This document shows positions 1 to 6,496 of a stretch of DNA of 7,295 bases, in pieces. Within the stretch, counting starts at the first letter, position 1. The number at the start of each line of letters is the position of its first letter. The stretch is from the NCBI GenBank assembly GCA_947252915.1, contig CAMXWI010000044.1, positions 1 to 7,295 on the forward strand, given 5' to 3'. The position numbers were made by a program, and so were the translations under genes. The stretch comes from an uncultured Lactobacillus sp. Its GTDB lineage: Bacteria > Bacillota > Bacilli > Lactobacillales > Lactobacillaceae. A model generated the notes under the pieces. It saw only the letters and a program-made list of their open reading frames with translations, searched no databases and was not told where the DNA came from.

Positions 1-1633
1 TCAATTTCGGTTCAGTTCCTGATGGCCGAATAGCAATCCAAGTTTCATCATCTACGACATAGCACAATACATTTGATTCTGGAATGCCTAATTCACTAAC
101 TTGTCCATCAGCAGTCTTCTTGGTGTTGTTGGCGAAGTCTTCTGTTAATACCACTTGATGACCCGCAAAATCAGTTGGGGCTTCTTCACGGAACTTCTTC
201 ATCAGACTCTTAATCTTTGCTGGGCCTTCAACACCAGCGTAGGTATTAGCAATTGTCTTTTCTTTGAAGTAACCGTACTTTTGGAATAATTCTTGAACCC
301 CATCATACATTGTCATGCCACGGCTCTTGTAGTAAGCGGCAATTTCAGCAAGAAGTGTCAATGATTGGATGGCGTCCTTATCCCGGACAAATGGCTTAAT
401 AAGGTAACCGTAACTTTCTTCAAAACCAAACATGAAGGTATGATCAGCCTTGCCGGTTTCATATTGGTGAATTTGGTCAGCAATCCACTTAAAACCAGTC
501 AGTACGTTAATCATTTGTACACCATAACTCTCTGCAATCTTAGCCGCAAAGTTAGTGGAAACAATTGACTTGACTGCTGCCGCATTCTTCGGTAACGTTC
601 CAGCCTGACGGTGAGCTTCCAGAATGTAATTTAACATTACGGAAGCAATCTGGTTCCCCGTTAACAGTTGGTATTCACCATCTGGTTGCCGCACGGCACA
701 ACCGAGCCGGTCTGCATCAGGATCTGTTGCAATCAAAACATCCGCGTCGATTTGCTTACCTAATTTAATTGAACGAACAAAAGCTTCTGGAAATTCCGGA
801 TTAGGGTGTTCCAAACCAGGAAAATCACCATTTGGTTGTGCTTCAGTTGGTTCGATTGTAAAGTTCGTAAAACCAGCTTGCCGTAATGCCCGTTCACCTA
901 ACATCCGTCCAGTTCCACACAATGGTGAAAAAACAAACTTCATATCCTGACCATACTTCTTAGCCAGGTCCTTATTGATGGTAACCGCTTTAGCATGTTC
1001 AAGGTAGGCGTGATCAACATCCTCGCCCATTACTACTTCTAAGCCACTGTTCAGCATATCTTGTTCATCTGCCAATTGGATGTCAAAAATATCCTTAATC
1101 TGCCGGATGTAGCCGGTCATCATATCAGATTCTTTTGGCGGCATCTGTCCACCATCTTCACCGTAAATCTTGTACCCGTTATATTCCTTTGGGTTATGGC
1201 TGGCGGTGATCATAATACCAGCATATGAATGGTTGTACCGAACCGCAAAGGATAACTCCGGAGTTGGACGAACATTATCATAAATATATGTCTGAATTCC
1301 ATGCGCACCTAACACCCGTGCACAGTCATGGGCAAATTCCCGAGAATGGTGCCGTGAGTCATAACTGATTGAAACCCCACGCTTCTTAATATCATCACCC
1401 AATGAATCCATTAAAACTGCGAGACCTTCTGTGGCCTGGCGAACCGTATAAATATTCATCCGGTTGATTCCTGGGCCCATTAATCCCCGCATTCCAGCAG
1501 TTCCGAATGATAGTGGACCATAAAAAGCATCTTCAATCTCCTGATCATCCTTCATGGCTTTCAACTCCGCCTTTAAGGCTGGGGCCATCTTTGGTTGATT
1601 TAACCATTCTTCATAGGTTTCTTTCCAACTCAC
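1..1633 (-). CDS. pgm: Phosphohexomutase (phosphoglucomutase/phosphomannomutase, PgcA/Pgm type), 3' end cut by window edge
   Basis: This enzyme of the alpha-D-phosphohexomutase superfamily interconverts glucose-6-phosphate and glucose-1-phosphate in the cytoplasm, feeding GalU and thus UDP-glucose synthesis. It reads open for 544 codons with all family landmarks in one frame: the phosphoserine loop TASHNP with catalytic Ser145, the Mg-binding loop DPDADR at 304-309, the sugar-binding GFEES at 403-407, and the phosphate-binding RPSGTEPK at 536-543. The family is usually about 570-580 residues, so only some 30 C-terminal residues lie beyond the window. The start is GTG: an in-frame TGA lies just upstream, no ATG exists near it, and GGAG sits 10 bases before it. 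The protein then begins MSWKETYEEW. It follows the HAD gene by 81 bases. Motifs alone do not settle whether glucose or mannose phosphate is preferred; the long form and the galU neighbourhood favour glucose. Confidence 0.95.
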   Translation of the reverse strand, partial: MSWKETYEEWLNQPKMAPALKAELKAMKDDQEIEDAFYGPLSFGTAGMRGLMGPGINRMNIYTVRQATEGLAVLMDSLGDDIKKRGVSISYDSRHHSREFAHDCARVLGAHGIQTYIYDNVRPTPELSFAVRYNHSYAGIMITASHNPKEYNGYKIYGEDGGQMPPKESDMMTGYIRQIKDIFDIQLADEQDMLNSGLEVVMGEDVDHAYLEHAKAVTINKDLAKKYGQDMKFVFSPLCGTGRMLGERALRQAGFTNFTIEPTEAQPNGDFPGLEHPNPEFPEAFVRSIKLGKQIDADVLIATDPDADRLGCAVRQPDGEYQLLTGNQIASVMLNYILEAHRQAGTLPKNAAAVKSIVSTNFAAKIAESYGVQMINVLTGFKWIADQIHQYETGKADHTFMFGFEESYGYLIKPFVRDKDAIQSLTLLAEIAAYYKSRGMTMYDGVQELFQKYGYFKEKTIANTYAGVEGPAKIKSLMKKFREEAPTDFAGHQVVLTEDFANNTKKTADGQVSELGIPESNVLCYVVDDETWIAIRPSGTEPKL

Positions 1634-1643
1634 TACAAAGCAT

Positions 1644-1647
1644 CTCC
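1644..1647 (-). promoter_or_regulatory. Ribosome binding site for pgm (supports GTG start)
   Basis: On the minus strand GGAG lies 10 bases before GTG at 1633. The frame is closed by TGA a few codons further upstream, so this site decides in favour of the GTG start. Spacing is slightly long, so initiation may be moderate. Confidence 0.6.
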
Positions 1648-1672
1648 AATCTCAAGATTTTTCATCATCACC

Positions 1673-1701
1673 ATTTTACCAATACTTGCTTTCAATATCA
1701 T
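1673..1701 (-). promoter_or_regulatory. Candidate promoter for pgm in the HAD-pgm spacer
   Basis: The minus strand carries ATGATA (1701-1696, four of six matches to the -35 consensus), a 17-base spacer, and TAAAAT (1678-1673, five of six), preceded by TG one base upstream as in extended -10 promoters. The expected start would leave a leader of about 35 bases before the GTG codon. This could give pgm expression independent of the HAD gene. A/T-rich spacers often contain such matches by chance, so confidence is modest. Confidence 0.4.
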
Positions 1702-1703
1702 TA

Positions 1704-1739
1704 ATTTCCTGAATTTAGTCTATAAATTGATTCAGAAAT
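1704..1739 (-). repeat. Imperfect inverted repeat spanning the stop codon of the HAD gene
   Basis: ATTTCCTGAAT (1704-1714) and ATTCAGAAAT (1730-1739) are inverted copies with one bulged base; the 15-base loop contains the stop codon. The stem is A/T-rich and no U tract follows on the minus strand, so it is at best a weak hairpin and not a convincing terminator. Confidence 0.3.
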
Positions 1740-2500
1740 TGCGCAATCCCATCTTCTTCATTACTATTAATCACTTCAGTAACCTCCGTTTTGGCCTCTG
1801 GAATAGCATTGGCAACTGCAAGCGAGTGGCCAACCACCTGCAACAGTGGCAAATCATTCTGATCATCACCGCCCCCAGCAATCTCACTCCGCTGGATGCC
1901 ATGATCTATCAAGTATTGCACCAAGTTTCCCTTATTTACCCCGGCAGCATTGATGGTCAGGTAACCATCACCTGAACTGTGAATAGAAAGATCAGTAAAC
2001 CGTTGTTGCAAGTGGTGCTGAACCTTACTAAACAATTGTTGATCTTTAATAATCAGCACAATTTGATCCGGTGCAGCAGTGTCCTGCAGTTGCCGACCAA
2101 TAACCGGCTGAATTCCAGAATACTTCATTTCCTCCCGCATTGCCGGAGTCATTTTAGGAATATACCAGTGATCCCTCGTAATCCAGGTAAAGTCAACTGC
2201 TGGATAAAAAGACTGTAATTCAATCGCAAGCTGCTTTGCTAAGCCTCGTGAGATAGCACACTCGCGTAAAACACGCACTTTCCCAGCCTGCACTTGAAAA
2301 ATTATTGCACCATTCATTGCTAATTGCGGACCAGTTAACCCTAATTGATTAATAAATTCAACCATCGAATACGGGTTACGCGCCGATGCTAAGCATAACT
2401 TAATTGCCGTCTGGTGAACTGCAGAAATCGTTGCCTGATCTAACCGTCCATCGTTGTGTAAAAGAGTGTGATCCATATCACTGATTAAATATTTCAACAT
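1715..2500 (-). CDS. Cof-type HAD-superfamily (class IIB) phosphatase
   Basis: A 261-residue cytoplasmic hydrolase of the haloacid dehalogenase superfamily, Cof subfamily, a group that dephosphorylates sugar phosphates and similar small metabolites; the substrate cannot be read from sequence. Motif I is DMDHTL with nucleophile Asp8 and acid/base Asp10; motif II is the LASAR segment with Ser39; motif III is Lys190 in VNKGN; motif IV is GGGDDQND at 209-216 with the metal-binding acidic residues. The middle of the protein is the type IIB cap. The length is typical. I start at the ATG at 2500 because GAGGA lies 8 bases before it and motif I then sits at residue 8, as is usual; the in-frame ATG at 2530 lies in the loop of the preceding terminator and lacks a binding site. 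It follows trxB by 46 bases and precedes pgm, so a sugar-phosphate role is plausible but inferred only. Confidence 0.9.
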   Translation of the reverse strand: MLKYLISDMDHTLLHNDGRLDQATISAVHQTAIKLCLASARNPYSMVEFINQLGLTGPQLAMNGAIIFQVQAGKVRVLRECAISRGLAKQLAIELQSFYPAVDFTWITRDHWYIPKMTPAMREEMKYSGIQPVIGRQLQDTAAPDQIVLIIKDQQLFSKVQHHLQQRFTDLSIHSSGDGYLTINAAGVNKGNLVQYLIDHGIQRSEIAGGGDDQNDLPLLQVVGHSLAVANAIPEAKTEVTEVINSNEEDGIAQFLNQFID

Positions 2501-2508
2501 GCTTTCAT

Positions 2509-2513
2509 TCCTC
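2509..2513 (-). promoter_or_regulatory. Ribosome binding site for the HAD gene, directly after the trxB terminator
   Basis: GAGGA on the minus strand is 8 bases before ATG at 2500 and begins at the base after the U tract of the trxB terminator. It fixes the start at 2500 rather than 2530. Confidence 0.75.
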
Positions 2514-2542
2514 AAAAAAAGCGACCACATCGGCCGCTCTTT
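2514..2542 (-). terminator. Intrinsic terminator of trxB
   Basis: On the minus strand AGCGGCC (2538-2532) pairs with GGTCGCT (2526-2520), with one G-U pair, around the five-base loop GATGT, followed by an unbroken T tract (2520-2514). Upstream GAAA-type bases can extend the stem into the T tract. It lies a few bases after the trxB stop codon, where a terminator is expected. The G/C-rich stem and T tract make it the best terminator in the window. Confidence 0.85.
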
Positions 2543-2546
2543 AATT

Positions 2547-3485
2547 TTACTTTAAATTATCAACGTACTTAAACACTTCTTGGCCAGCGAGCGCACCATC
2601 ACCAACAGCAGTGGCAATTTGGCGAAGCAACGTCTCCCGGACATCACCAACGGCAAAGATACCAGGAACCTTCGTTGCCATATGGTCATCGGTAATAACC
2701 CATCCCTGATCATCTAGAATCCCAAAATCCGCAAACGGGTTTGTCATTGGTACGTTTCCAACGTAAATAAAGACCCCATCCGCTTGCATCTCACTATCTT
2801 CACCAGTGGCGTTATTATGCGTCTTTACTTCGGTAACTTTTTGGTCATCACCTTCGATCGCCGTCACACTAGTATTGAAGATGAATTCCATCTTATCATT
2901 CTTTTTGGCCTTATCTTGAGCGACCGCAGCTGCCCGCAGATGGTCTTTACGAACCAGTAAGGAAACCTTATCCGCAAATTGAGTGAGGTACATCCCTTCT
3001 TCGACGGCAGAATCACCACCCCCAACTACAACTAGATGCTTACCCTTGAAAAAGGCACCATCACAAACTGCGCAGTAGGAAACACCTTTCCCACCATACT
3101 CTTGTTCACCAGCAACCCCGAGCTTCTTTTGCTCAGAACCACTGGCAATTACTAGTGCCTTAGCAGTATAGGTTTCACCCATATCGGTGGTAATTTTCTT
3201 TAAATTGCCATCGAGCTCCACCTTTTCAACCGTTCCGTATGCGTACTTAGCCCCAAATTGAGTTGCCCCATCATACATTTGCTTAGCAAGGTCGGGCCCT
3301 TGGACCGAAGGAAAACCAGTATAGTTTTCGATTGTGGCAGTATTGTTCAAATTACCGCCATAAATCCCCCGATCCAGCATTAAAACAGATAAGTTTGCCC
3401 GTGAGGCATATAACGCCGTCGTCATTCCGGCTGGACCAGCACCAATAATAATGACATCATAATTGAATTGCTTTTCTTCCGTCAT
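2547..3485 (-). CDS. trxB: Thioredoxin reductase (NADPH)
   Basis: A 312-residue homodimeric flavoenzyme of the low-molecular-weight class that passes electrons from NADPH through FAD and a disulfide to thioredoxin in the cytoplasm. Visible landmarks are the FAD-binding GAGPAG at 15-20, the redox-active CAVC at 138-141 within the NADPH domain, the second dinucleotide loop GGGDSA at 155-160, a basic stretch VRKDHLRA at 178-185 where the NADPH phosphate is recognised, and the C-terminal FAD motif GDVR at 280-283. The CxxC pair separates it from ferredoxin/flavodoxin-NADP reductases of similar length, which lack it. Start ATG has a very strong GGAGGA seven bases upstream. Two candidate promoters precede it and a clear terminator follows, so it is probably a separate transcription unit from galU. 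In organisms with low-GC genomes of this type, trxB is commonly thiol-stress induced (Spx), but no Spx site can be verified here. Confidence 0.97.
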   Translation of the reverse strand: MTEEKQFNYDVIIIGAGPAGMTTALYASRANLSVLMLDRGIYGGNLNNTATIENYTGFPSVQGPDLAKQMYDGATQFGAKYAYGTVEKVELDGNLKKITTDMGETYTAKALVIASGSEQKKLGVAGEQEYGGKGVSYCAVCDGAFFKGKHLVVVGGGDSAVEEGMYLTQFADKVSLLVRKDHLRAAAVAQDKAKKNDKMEFIFNTSVTAIEGDDQKVTEVKTHNNATGEDSEMQADGVFIYVGNVPMTNPFADFGILDDQGWVITDDHMATKVPGIFAVGDVRETLLRQIATAVGDGALAGQEVFKYVDNLK

Positions 3486-3492
3486 CTTTGAT

Positions 3493-3498
3493 TCCTCC
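3493..3498 (-). promoter_or_regulatory. Ribosome binding site of trxB
   Basis: GGAGGA on the minus strand, seven bases before the ATG at 3485, is a near-perfect anti-16S match, suggesting efficient translation of the reductase. Confidence 0.85.
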
Positions 3499-3515
3499 GT
3501 TCTATTGTTAAACCC

Positions 3516-3544
3516 ATTCTACTTGATTTAAGTAATCATGTCTA
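3516..3544 (-). promoter_or_regulatory. Candidate trxB promoter P2 (proximal)
   Basis: TAGACA (3544-3539), a 17-base spacer and TAGAAT (3521-3516) each match the sigma-A consensus at five of six bases with ideal spacing. A start near 3509 would give a short leader of about 25 bases that still includes the ribosome binding site. This is the best promoter match of the window. Confidence 0.65.
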
Positions 3545-3550
3545 TTACTT
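3530..3550. promoter_or_regulatory. Palindrome overlapping the P2 -35 box (possible operator)
   Basis: AAGTAAT (3530-3536) and ATTACTT (3544-3550) are perfect inverted copies separated by seven bases. The element covers the whole P2 -35 hexamer, a position at which a dimeric repressor would block RNA polymerase. The sequence does not resemble a named operator known to me, and the A/T-rich context raises the chance of coincidence. Confidence 0.3.
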
Positions 3551-3575
3551 TACTTACTTTTTATAAGTCAAAATC

Positions 3576-3604
3576 ATTATATCCCGTGATCTAAAATAAG
3601 TAAA
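3576..3604 (-). promoter_or_regulatory. Candidate trxB promoter P1 (distal)
   Basis: TTTACT (3604-3599, four of six), a 17-base spacer and a perfect TATAAT (3581-3576). Its -35 box begins just outside the long hairpin after galU. Transcripts would start near 3569 and carry a leader of about 83 bases containing the palindrome at 3530-3550. Confidence 0.55.
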
Positions 3605-3612
3605 GAGGCTGT

Positions 3613-3669
3613 GACATAAATAGGGTTGCAAGATTTGGTCAAGCCAAACTCTGCAACCCTATTTATGTT
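3613..3669. terminator. Long hairpin element after galU, probable terminator
   Basis: A perfect 17-bp inverted repeat (3614-3630 with 3652-3668; arm ACATAAATAGGGTTGCA) encloses 21 bases that themselves form a weaker stem (3632-3638 with 3644-3650) closed by a five-base loop. It begins 11 bases after the galU stop. The outer A/T-rich segments give each strand an A-rich run, a GC-containing core and then UAUUUAU, so it may terminate in either direction, but there is no clean U tract after the full stem. It could instead protect the galU mRNA 3' end or be a dispersed short palindromic repeat. Confidence 0.55.
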
Positions 3670-3679
3670 CTTAAGCTAA

Positions 3680-4588
3680 CTATTTAGTTTTCTTTTGATC
3701 TTCTGCACTTAGTTTAGCGCCAAGATTCTTAATATATTCACGAAGTTCATCTTTCGTTTGTGGGTGTTGTAAGCCATATTCAATGTTAGTTTGAATCCAG
3801 CCAAATTTATTACCCACATCATAGCGATCACCAGTATACTCATGTGCGAACACCCGTTGAGTCTTGTTCAAAGTATTAATGGCATCCGTTAATTGAATTT
3901 CGCCACCCTTACCAGGCTTCGTCTTTGCCAAAACATCAAAAATTTCTGGCGTAAAGACATACCGACCAATGATTGCTAAATCACTTGGAGCATCCTTTGG
4001 ATCAGGTTTTTCCACAAAGTTCGTGACATTGTAGAGCCCCTTTTCAACTTCAGCACTTGGATTGATCACCCCATACTTAGCAGTATCTTCGTGTGGAACA
4101 CGCATTACGGCTAACGTCGAAGCACCAGTTTGGTGGTAGCTATCAATTAATTCCTTGGTTAAAGCATTCCCATTGTTATTAATGTTATTCAGATCGTCAC
4201 CTAACATTACAACAAATGGTTCATCACCAATGAAATCACGGGCGGTTAAAACCGCATCACCAAGGCCCCGCGGGTGCGACTGACGAATGAAGTAAATGTT
4301 GATATCTGTGGTTTCTTCAACCAGCTTCAACATTTCGTCCTTGTGCTTAGCCCGGAGGTTATCTTCCAATTCAGGATTAGAATCAAAGTGGTCTTCGATT
4401 GAACGCTTGTTTTTGCCATCAACGACCACGATGTCTTCAATCCCTGACTTCCGTGCTTCTTCCACGATAAATTGAATCGTTGGCTTGTCTACAATCGGCA
4501 ACATTTCCTTCGCTAACGCCTTAGTTGCTGGCAAAAAACGTGTTCCTAAACCAGCAGCGGGAATAATCGCCTTACGTACTTGTTTCAT
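3680..4588 (-). CDS. galU: UTP--glucose-1-phosphate uridylyltransferase (UDP-glucose pyrophosphorylase)
   Basis: A 302-residue cytoplasmic nucleotidyltransferase joining UTP and glucose-1-phosphate to give UDP-glucose and pyrophosphate. UDP-glucose supplies glycolipids, teichoic acid glucosylation, exopolysaccharide and the Leloir galactose pathway. It begins with the nucleotide-binding signature AAGLGTR at 11-17 followed by PATK (20-23) and [16 protein letters not shown] at 108-113 and the metal-coordinating GDD at 130-132 follow, then VEKP at 192-195 and the sugar-binding GGEIQLTD at 228-235, then [12 protein letters not shown] at 253-264. This fits bacterial GalU rather than glucose-1-phosphate thymidylyltransferase. 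The tail is charged and lysine-rich. ATG is preceded by AAGGA nine bases upstream. It follows gpsA by 61 bases holding a likely promoter, so it can be transcribed both from the upstream operon and on its own. The phosphohexomutase at the left edge makes its substrate. Confidence 0.97.
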   Translation of the reverse strand: MKQVRKAIIPAAGLGTRFLPATKALAKEMLPIVDKPTIQFIVEEARKSGIEDIVVVDGKNKRSIEDHFDSNPELEDNLRAKHKDEMLKLVEETTDINIYFIRQSHPRGLGDAVLTARDFIGDEPFVVMLGDDLNNINNNGNALTKELIDSYHQTGASTLAVMRVPHEDTAKYGVINPSAEVEKGLYNVTNFVEKPDPKDAPSDLAIIGRYVFTPEIFDVLAKTKPGKGGEIQLTDAINTLNKTQRVFAHEYTGDRYDVGNKFGWIQTNIEYGLQHPQTKDELREYIKNLGAKLSAEDQKKTK

Positions 4589-4628
4589 AAATCTAAATCC
4601 TTCCCATTAGTAGAATGTATCCGCAATC

Positions 4629-4657
4629 ATTTTACCACAGATTAAAAAATTACTCTA
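4629..4657 (-). promoter_or_regulatory. Candidate promoter for galU
   Basis: The minus strand shows TGTGG immediately before TAAAAT (4634-4629), a complete TRTGN-type extended -10 element as favoured in Gram-positive bacteria, with a poor -35 (TAGAGT, 4657-4652) 17 bases upstream. The -35 overlaps the gpsA stop region. The leader would be about 34 bases. No terminator separates gpsA from galU, so this is an internal promoter of a longer unit. Confidence 0.5.
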
Positions 4658-5666
4658 ATTCTGAGGTTACCTCGCGGTCCATGAGATCAGTAATAGCAGT
4701 TTCAATATTTTGCCCTTCGTAGAGAACGTGATACAAGGCTTCGGTAATTGGCATCTTAACCTGACGTTTTTGAGCTAATTCGTAAGCTGCTTTGGTTGTG
4801 TAGACCCCTTCAATTACCATTCCCATATGACTAATTACATCCTCTAATTTACGACCTTGACCTAATTGGTAACCAGCCCGCCAGTTACGGGAATTTTTGC
4901 TGGTTGCAGTTACCACCAAATCACCAACTCCGGCTAACCCGATAAAGGTAAATGGATTAGCACCAAAGGCGACTCCCAGCCGCCGGATTTCAGCGAGCCC
5001 CCGTGTAATCAAGGCAGCGCGGGCATTGTCCTTATAACCAAGGCCTTGGAGCGCACCGGCACCAATTGCGATAATGTTCTTCAGTGCGGCCCCAAACTCA
5101 GCTCCAATCACATCATCATTGGTGTAAACCCGGAAAAAGTTATTACTAAATAATTTTTGGGCTTTTTCGGCACTGCTCATATTCACACAAGCGGCAGTGA
5201 CCGCTGTCATATCCTGCAGAGCCACATCTTCCGCATGGCTAGGTCCAGAAAGGACAACAATGTCTTCACGATGTTGGGGCGCAATTTCTTCTTCCAACAT
5301 TTGAGAAGGACGTTTATAGGTATCTTGTTCCAGTCCCTTAGTGGCGTGAATAATTAACGGCGTGCTACCTTGTTCTTCCAACACCCGATTCAGCTTACCA
5401 GCTACTTCACGTAGCCCCTTAGTGGGGATTACAACCAACACGTACTTAGCACCCTGAACAGCTTCAGCCATGTCATTTGTCGCAATTAAATTCCGATTGT
5501 ACTTAAAATCCTTCATGTATTGCGGATTGATATGCCATTCATTTAATGCTTCTACTTGTTCTGGATCACGAGACCATAATTTAACCTCATGGCCATTTTC
5601 AACTAATAAGTTGGCAAGAATGCTACCCCACGAGCCAGCACCTAATACTGCTACTTTTTCACTCAT
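4650..5666 (-). CDS. gpsA: Glycerol-3-phosphate dehydrogenase [NAD(P)+]
   Basis: A 338-residue cytoplasmic enzyme that reduces dihydroxyacetone phosphate to sn-glycerol-3-phosphate, the backbone of membrane phospholipids and of glycerol teichoic acids. The N-terminal Rossmann fold opens with GAGSWG at 9-14; ATKGLE at 108-113 and SGPSHAEDV at 140-148 are family motifs; Lys196 in AALKNIIA is the expected catalytic lysine; GLAGVGDLVVTATS at 243-256 followed by SRNWRAG is the substrate-binding signature of the C-terminal helical domain. Length is typical. The start ATG lies 5 bases after the lgt stop, and its ribosome binding site AAAGGGG (5681-5675) overlaps the last lgt codons, so translation is probably coupled. 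Producing glycerol phosphate for phosphatidylglycerol, it supports the lipid donor used by the adjacent Lgt. Confidence 0.97.
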   Translation of the reverse strand: MSEKVAVLGAGSWGSILANLLVENGHEVKLWSRDPEQVEALNEWHINPQYMKDFKYNRNLIATNDMAEAVQGAKYVLVVIPTKGLREVAGKLNRVLEEQGSTPLIIHATKGLEQDTYKRPSQMLEEEIAPQHREDIVVLSGPSHAEDVALQDMTAVTAACVNMSSAEKAQKLFSNNFFRVYTNDDVIGAEFGAALKNIIAIGAGALQGLGYKDNARAALITRGLAEIRRLGVAFGANPFTFIGLAGVGDLVVTATSKNSRNWRAGYQLGQGRKLEDVISHMGMVIEGVYTTKAAYELAQKRQVKMPITEALYHVLYEGQNIETAITDLMDREVTSELE

Positions 5667-5671
5667 AATGA

Positions 5672-6496
5672 TTACCCCTTTTGATTATTAATGTACCAAT
5701 TTAAACGCCGACCATCATGATAACGACGCCAAACCGCCGTAACGATTGCGCCAACAAACAAAATGACAGAAAGTAATTGAGAAATTCTGACTGGTCCTAG
5801 CATCAAGCTATCCGTCCGCATGCCCTCAATGAAAAATCTGCCGGCCGCGTACCATCCAATATAAGCTAAAAAAACTTCACCTTGCTTGAAAAAACGTGGC
5901 CGATGACGTAAGAGAACCAACAGAATAAAGCCGCTTATGTCCCATAATGATTCATATAGGAAGGTCGGCACACGATAGGCCCCTTCAATTCTCATTTGTT
6001 CGATTATCCATGTCGGCAAATGCTGGGATTGCAATGCTGCCCGCGTCGTAATTTTACCAAATGCTTCCTGGTTCATAAAGTTTCCCCAGCGGCCAATCCC
6101 CTGGGCTAAAATCACGGCTGGTGAAACTACATCAAGCATTGTCCAGACGTTAATTAACCGGTGTCGACAAAAGACAATCAGCACAACAAAGCCACCTAAA
6201 ATTGCTCCATAGATAGCAATTCCACCATCCCAAATCGCAATAATTTCTTCTGGGTGAACTCGATAGTAAGACCACTGAAAAATCACATAATAGATTCGTG
6301 CGCAGATAATTGCGATCGGGAGAGCCCATAATAAATAATCGTAAAAATCATCTTCAGAAATTCCCCGTCGTCGGCCTTCGTGAACCGCTAACCACAAAGC
6401 AAGTACTACGCCAACCGCGATAATTACTCCGTACCAATGAATTTTAAATGGACCAGCCTGCCACGCAATGGGGTTTAATGCTAATTTTTGTTTCAT
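5672..6496 (-). CDS. lgt: Phosphatidylglycerol--prolipoprotein diacylglyceryl transferase
   Basis: A 274-residue polytopic membrane enzyme that moves diacylglyceryl from phosphatidylglycerol to the lipobox cysteine of exported prolipoproteins, the first step of lipoprotein maturation. Several hydrophobic segments are evident (about 22-38, 54-72, 92-110, 121-134, 184-196, 207-222 and 238-255), matching the seven-helix fold. The Lgt signature [13 protein letters not shown] runs 135-147, with Arg136, Asn139 and Glu144. HWYG at 20-23 carries the conserved tyrosine, and GRFFIEGMR at 219-227 supplies the Arg220 and Glu224 that correspond to the essential pair near the C-terminus in E. coli Lgt. ATG overlaps the hprK stop by one base (TAATG), which is the main support for this start; the AAGGA upstream is rather distant. 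Second gene of the hprK-lgt-gpsA operon, a standard arrangement in lactobacilli. Confidence 0.97.
   Translation of the reverse strand: MKQKLALNPIAWQAGPFKIHWYGVIIAVGVVLALWLAVHEGRRRGISEDDFYDYLLWALPIAIICARIYYVIFQWSYYRVHPEEIIAIWDGGIAIYGAILGGFVVLIVFCRHRLINVWTMLDVVSPAVILAQGIGRWGNFMNQEAFGKITTRAALQSQHLPTWIIEQMRIEGAYRVPTFLYESLWDISGFILLVLLRHRPRFFKQGEVFLAYIGWYAAGRFFIEGMRTDSLMLGPVRISQLLSVILFVGAIVTAVWRRYHDGRRLNWYINNQKG

Noticed and set aside
365..568. Small plus-strand open frame opposite pgm
   Set aside because: It is antisense to conserved pgm coding sequence including the GFEES motif, has no ribosome binding site and no recognisable protein features.
1507..2218. Three plus-strand open frames (1507-1704, 1727-1975, 1979-2218) opposite pgm and the HAD gene
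   Set aside because: All lie antisense to well-supported genes, lack convincing ribosome binding sites, and have low-complexity composition that mirrors the opposite-strand codons.
2528..2530. In-frame ATG giving the HAD protein ten extra N-terminal residues
   Set aside because: It lies in the loop of the trxB terminator and lacks a ribosome binding site, whereas the ATG at 2500 has GAGGA at 8 bases and puts motif I at the usual residue 8.
3600..3672. Insertion sequence or attachment site at the long hairpin
   Set aside because: No transposase or integrase fragment, no target-site duplication and no tRNA is visible; only the palindrome itself can be supported.
5157..5691. Plus-strand open frames opposite gpsA (5157-5357, 5470-5691)
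   Set aside because: They are shadows of a conserved gene with complete motifs; no promoter or ribosome binding site supports them.
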